Assembly (NCBI GenBank): GCA_964276235.1
Contig: CAXYEK010000001.1
Location: 496,001-560,000 of the forward strand
Direction: 5' to 3'
DNA length: 64,000 nt
Source of the DNA: SCGC-AAA076-P13 sp964276235
GTDB taxonomy: Bacteria; Pseudomonadota; Gammaproteobacteria; Magnimaribacterales; D2472
Part shown: piece after piece, positions 62,037 through 64,000 of the stretch
Position numbering within the stretch: the first letter of the stretch is position 1
How the letters are laid out: every line of letters begins with the position of its first letter
Program-made: the position numbers and the translations under genes
The notes under the pieces: generated by a model
The model's input: only the letters and a program-made list of their open reading frames with translations
Database searches by the model: none
What the model was told of the DNA's origin: nothing

Positions 62037-62513
62037 ATGACCAGAGTTCCACTTACAAAAGATGGTGAAGTAGCTATCAAGAAAAAGCTTTCAAATTTAA
62101 AGTTTGTTGAAAGGCCTAAAATTTCTGAAGCAATTGCTGAAGCAAGAGCACACGGAGACCTTAAAGAAAATGCAGAATATCATGCTGCAAAAGAACTCCA
62201 AGGACTTATGGAAGCAAAGATTAATGAGATGGAGGGAGCCATAGCTAATGCTCAAGTCATTGATGTAAAAGAAATTCCAGAAACAGGAAGAGTTGTATTT
62301 GGATCTACAATAAAACTTTACGATATAGATAAAGATAAAGAGATAACTTATAAGATTGTTGGTAACCTTGAATCAAAACCTGAAGAGGGTCAAATATCAA
62401 TTGACACACCGATTGCCAGAGGATTAGTTGGAAAGTTCGAAGAAGATGAGGTTGTCATAGAAACACCAGCTGGCAAGCTGAATTATGAGATTATTCAAGT
62501 CAAGCATATCTAA
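62037..62513 (+). CDS. greA: Transcription elongation factor GreA
   Basis: GreA rescues backtracked RNA polymerase by stimulating transcript cleavage. The 158-residue product has the N-terminal coiled coil with ARAHGDLKENAEYHAAKEL (acidic tip) and the C-terminal FKBP-like globular domain (IDTPIARGLVGK). Length matches E. coli. carB-greA-rlmE-ftsH is the Pseudomonas-type order, but the small yhbY gene usually between greA and rlmE is absent: greA overlaps rlmE directly (TAATG). Confidence 0.96.
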   Translation: MTRVPLTKDGEVAIKKKLSNLKFVERPKISEAIAEARAHGDLKENAEYHAAKELQGLMEAKINEMEGAIANAQVIDVKEIPETGRVVFGSTIKLYDIDKDKEITYKIVGNLESKPEEGQISIDTPIARGLVGKFEEDEVVIETPAGKLNYEIIQVKHI

Positions 62514-63082
62514 TGCATGCAGATAAATGGGCTCACAAGGCAAAACAGGCTGGCTATAGAACAAGAGCAGTATTTAAATTAGATGAAATAATTCAAAAAA
62601 CCAGAGTTCTAAAAAAGTCTAAAAACGTTCTTGATTTAGGTTCAGCTCCTGGGGGTTGGTCACAATATATAAAACAAAAATCAAACAAAACTAACGTTTA
62701 TGCAATTGATATATTAGATATGGACTCGGTGGATGGTGTCCATTTTTTTAAAGAGAGTATTGAAGATATTGATAACATAGAATCTATCTTTTCTTTAATG
62801 GGCTATTTTGACCTTGTAATTTCAGATATAGCCCCAAACTTGACTGGTATAAACGCAATAGATAATGAGAATATTTATGAACTTAATATTCTTACTTTAG
62901 AAACTGCTGTAAAGTATCTAAATAGTTCTAATGGTTCGTTTATTATGAAGACTTTTCAAAATAGTATGTTTAAAAATCTTCGAAAAAAAATGGAGCTATC
63001 TTTTAAGATAGTTCAAACTTTTAAGCCGGCTGCTTCAAAAAAGCAATCAGGCGAAATTTATTTGTATGGAGCACATAAATAA
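62513..63082 (+). CDS. rlmE: 23S rRNA 2'-O-methyltransferase RlmE (RrmJ/FtsJ)
   Basis: RlmE methylates the ribose of U2552 in 23S rRNA during 50S assembly and is heat-inducible in E. coli. The 189-residue product has the family N-terminus with WAHKAKQAGYRTRAVFKLDEI, the SAM site VLDLGSAPGGWSQY, the catalytic Asp in LVISDIAPNLTG and Lys in SFIMKTFQ. Length is slightly below E. coli (209). It overlaps both greA and ftsH by one base each (TAATG). Confidence 0.95.
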   Translation: MHADKWAHKAKQAGYRTRAVFKLDEIIQKTRVLKKSKNVLDLGSAPGGWSQYIKQKSNKTNVYAIDILDMDSVDGVHFFKESIEDIDNIESIFSLMGYFDLVISDIAPNLTGINAIDNENIYELNILTLETAVKYLNSSNGSFIMKTFQNSMFKNLRKKMELSFKIVQTFKPAASKKQSGEIYLYGAHK

Positions 63083-64000
63083 TGGATAGTATTTTAAGAA
63101 ATCTTGTAGTTTGGGTCGTCCTTGGTTCTTTGTTAATTTATGTTTTTAATAATATTGAGAACACAGGTGCTAGGGAGCAAATTAGTTACAGTCAATTCAA
63201 AGAAGAAGTTATGTCTGATAGGATTGCAAAAGTTACTTATAAAGGCGATCAAATGACAATAACTGGTGATCGTCTAGATGGGTCTAAGTTTGAAACAATT
63301 CATCCAATTTATAAAAAAGACGAAGCTGTTGATAATGCAATAGAAGAGAATGGAATCATTGCTGTTTATGAAAAGGTTGAACAACCATCTATATGGTCTC
63401 AACTTTTAGTTGGAGCATTTCCAATAATACTTTTACTTGGAATATTTTTCTTTTTCATGAGACAAATGCAGGGCGGAATGTCTGGTAAAGGCGGTCCTAT
63501 GTCATTTGGAAAGAGCAAAGCAAAACTTATGGAAGGTGGAAAGGTTAAAACTACATTTAAAGATGTTGCTGGATGCGAAGAAGCAAAACAAGATGTTCAG
63601 GAGCTGGTTGATTTTCTTAGAGACCCAACAAAATTTCAAAAGCTAGGTGGAAAGATACCAAGAGGAGTCCTAATGGTTGGCCCTCCAGGTACAGGTAAGA
63701 CACTTCTTGCTAGAGCTGTTGCAGGTGAAGCCAAGGTACCATTCTTCACAATCTCAGGTTCTGATTTTGTTGAAATGTTTGTCGGTGTTGGTGCTTCAAG
63801 AGTCAGAGATATGTTTGAGCAAGCAAAAAAACAATCCCCATGTATTGTCTTTATTGATGAAATCGATGCAGTTGGAAGACATAGAGGAGCTGGAATGGGT
63901 GGAGGCAATGACGAAAGAGAGCAAACTTTAAATCAACTTCTTGTTGAAATGGATGGATTTGAAGGTAACGATGGAGTTATTGTTATCGCTGCTACTAATA
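63082..64000 (+). CDS. ftsH: ATP-dependent membrane metalloprotease FtsH, N-terminal part (cut by window edge)
   Basis: FtsH is the membrane-anchored AAA+ protease that degrades LpxC, sigma32 and misassembled membrane proteins; both targets connect to genes in this window. The 306 visible codons start MDSILRNLVVWVVLGSL (first membrane helix), then a periplasmic domain (about 25-95), a second helix (LLLGIFFFFMRQMQGG), and the AAA+ module with Walker A GPPGTGKT, the pore loop MFVGVGASRVR and Walker B CIVFIDEIDAVG. The zinc protease domain lies beyond the right edge. It follows rlmE as in E. coli. Confidence 0.97.
   Translation, partial: MDSILRNLVVWVVLGSLLIYVFNNIENTGAREQISYSQFKEEVMSDRIAKVTYKGDQMTITGDRLDGSKFETIHPIYKKDEAVDNAIEENGIIAVYEKVEQPSIWSQLLVGAFPIILLLGIFFFFMRQMQGGMSGKGGPMSFGKSKAKLMEGGKVKTTFKDVAGCEEAKQDVQELVDFLRDPTKFQKLGGKIPRGVLMVGPPGTGKTLLARAVAGEAKVPFFTISGSDFVEMFVGVGASRVRDMFEQAKKQSPCIVFIDEIDAVGRHRGAGMGGGNDEREQTLNQLLVEMDGFEGNDGVIVIAATN

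Noticed and set aside
1..64000. Mobile elements, prophage genes, toxin-antitoxin modules or defence systems
   Set aside because: No transposase, integrase, terminal inverted repeat, restriction or CRISPR genes were recognised; the ratA gene name does not indicate a working toxin pair here.

Overview
The window is a dense stretch of bacterial core genome with no plasmid, phage, CRISPR or transposon content. It is strongly AT-rich (not computed). Gene content and order are gammaproteobacterial: smpB/ssrA, ratA-rnfH-bamE, grpE-dnaK-dnaJ-dapB, rpsB-tsf-pyrH-frr-uppS-cdsA-dxr-rseP-bamA-skp-lpxD-fabZ-lpxA-lpxB-rnhB-dnaE-accA-tilS, map-glnD-dapD, carA-carB-greA-rlmE-ftsH. The AT bias, near-absence of spacers, shortened proteins and a large TonB-dependent receptor suggest a streamlined marine lineage such as SAR86. 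That placement is inference and would need 16S rRNA or a marker-gene tree.

Layout. 1-6318: uvrA (cut by the left edge) diverges from ssb, a crotonase and an old-yellow-enzyme reductase; opposite lies the overlapping ispB-fabA-fabB operon for quinone side chains and unsaturated fatty acids. 6356-8277: rplU-rpmA-obgE with a good sigma70-type promoter, facing rpsT. 8345-11140: a TonB-dependent receptor broken by about eleven single-base frame changes, with its own terminator. 11288-15557: tmRNA and smpB, a DUF3429 membrane protein, an NSS sodium symporter, ratA-rnfH, bamE and fur. 15571-19911: heat-shock operon grpE-dnaK-dnaJ-dapB behind a sigma32-like promoter. 20036-39300: the long translation, envelope, lipid A and replication cluster from rpsB to tilS. 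39339-44258: a second crotonase, leuA, a divergent holD with rimI, two tandem glutathione peroxidases and an elaA-like acetyltransferase. 44263-52193: a short valS, pepA, lptF-lptG, an RDD membrane protein and a POT peptide transporter. 52194-57546: map-glnD-dapD-dapE on the minus strand. 57689-64000: carA-carB-greA-rlmE and the start of ftsH.

How the genes work together. The window holds much of outer-membrane biogenesis: the lipid A acylation and disaccharide steps (lpxD, fabZ, lpxA, lpxB), LPS export (lptF, lptG), outer-membrane protein insertion (bamA, bamE, skp) and envelope stress proteolysis (rseP). It also holds isoprenoid synthesis (dxr, uppS, ispB), fatty acid synthesis (fabA, fabB, fabZ, accA), three steps to diaminopimelate (dapB, dapD, dapE), ribosome rescue and recycling (ssrA, smpB, frr), and two replicase subunits (dnaE, holD).

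Two features dominate the second look. First, about seventeen single-base frame changes break fabA, obgE, bamA (twice), valS, a POT transporter and the TonB receptor. Several of these genes are normally essential and each reads through cleanly once one base is corrected, so sequence or assembly error is the leading explanation; eleven of them lie in the receptor. Second, two neighbour pairs that are standard in gammaproteobacteria (dapB|carA and map|rpsB) appear here as dapB|rpsB and map|carA, as if the two junctions had been reciprocally exchanged. I did not find a convincing undescribed multi-gene system in this window.
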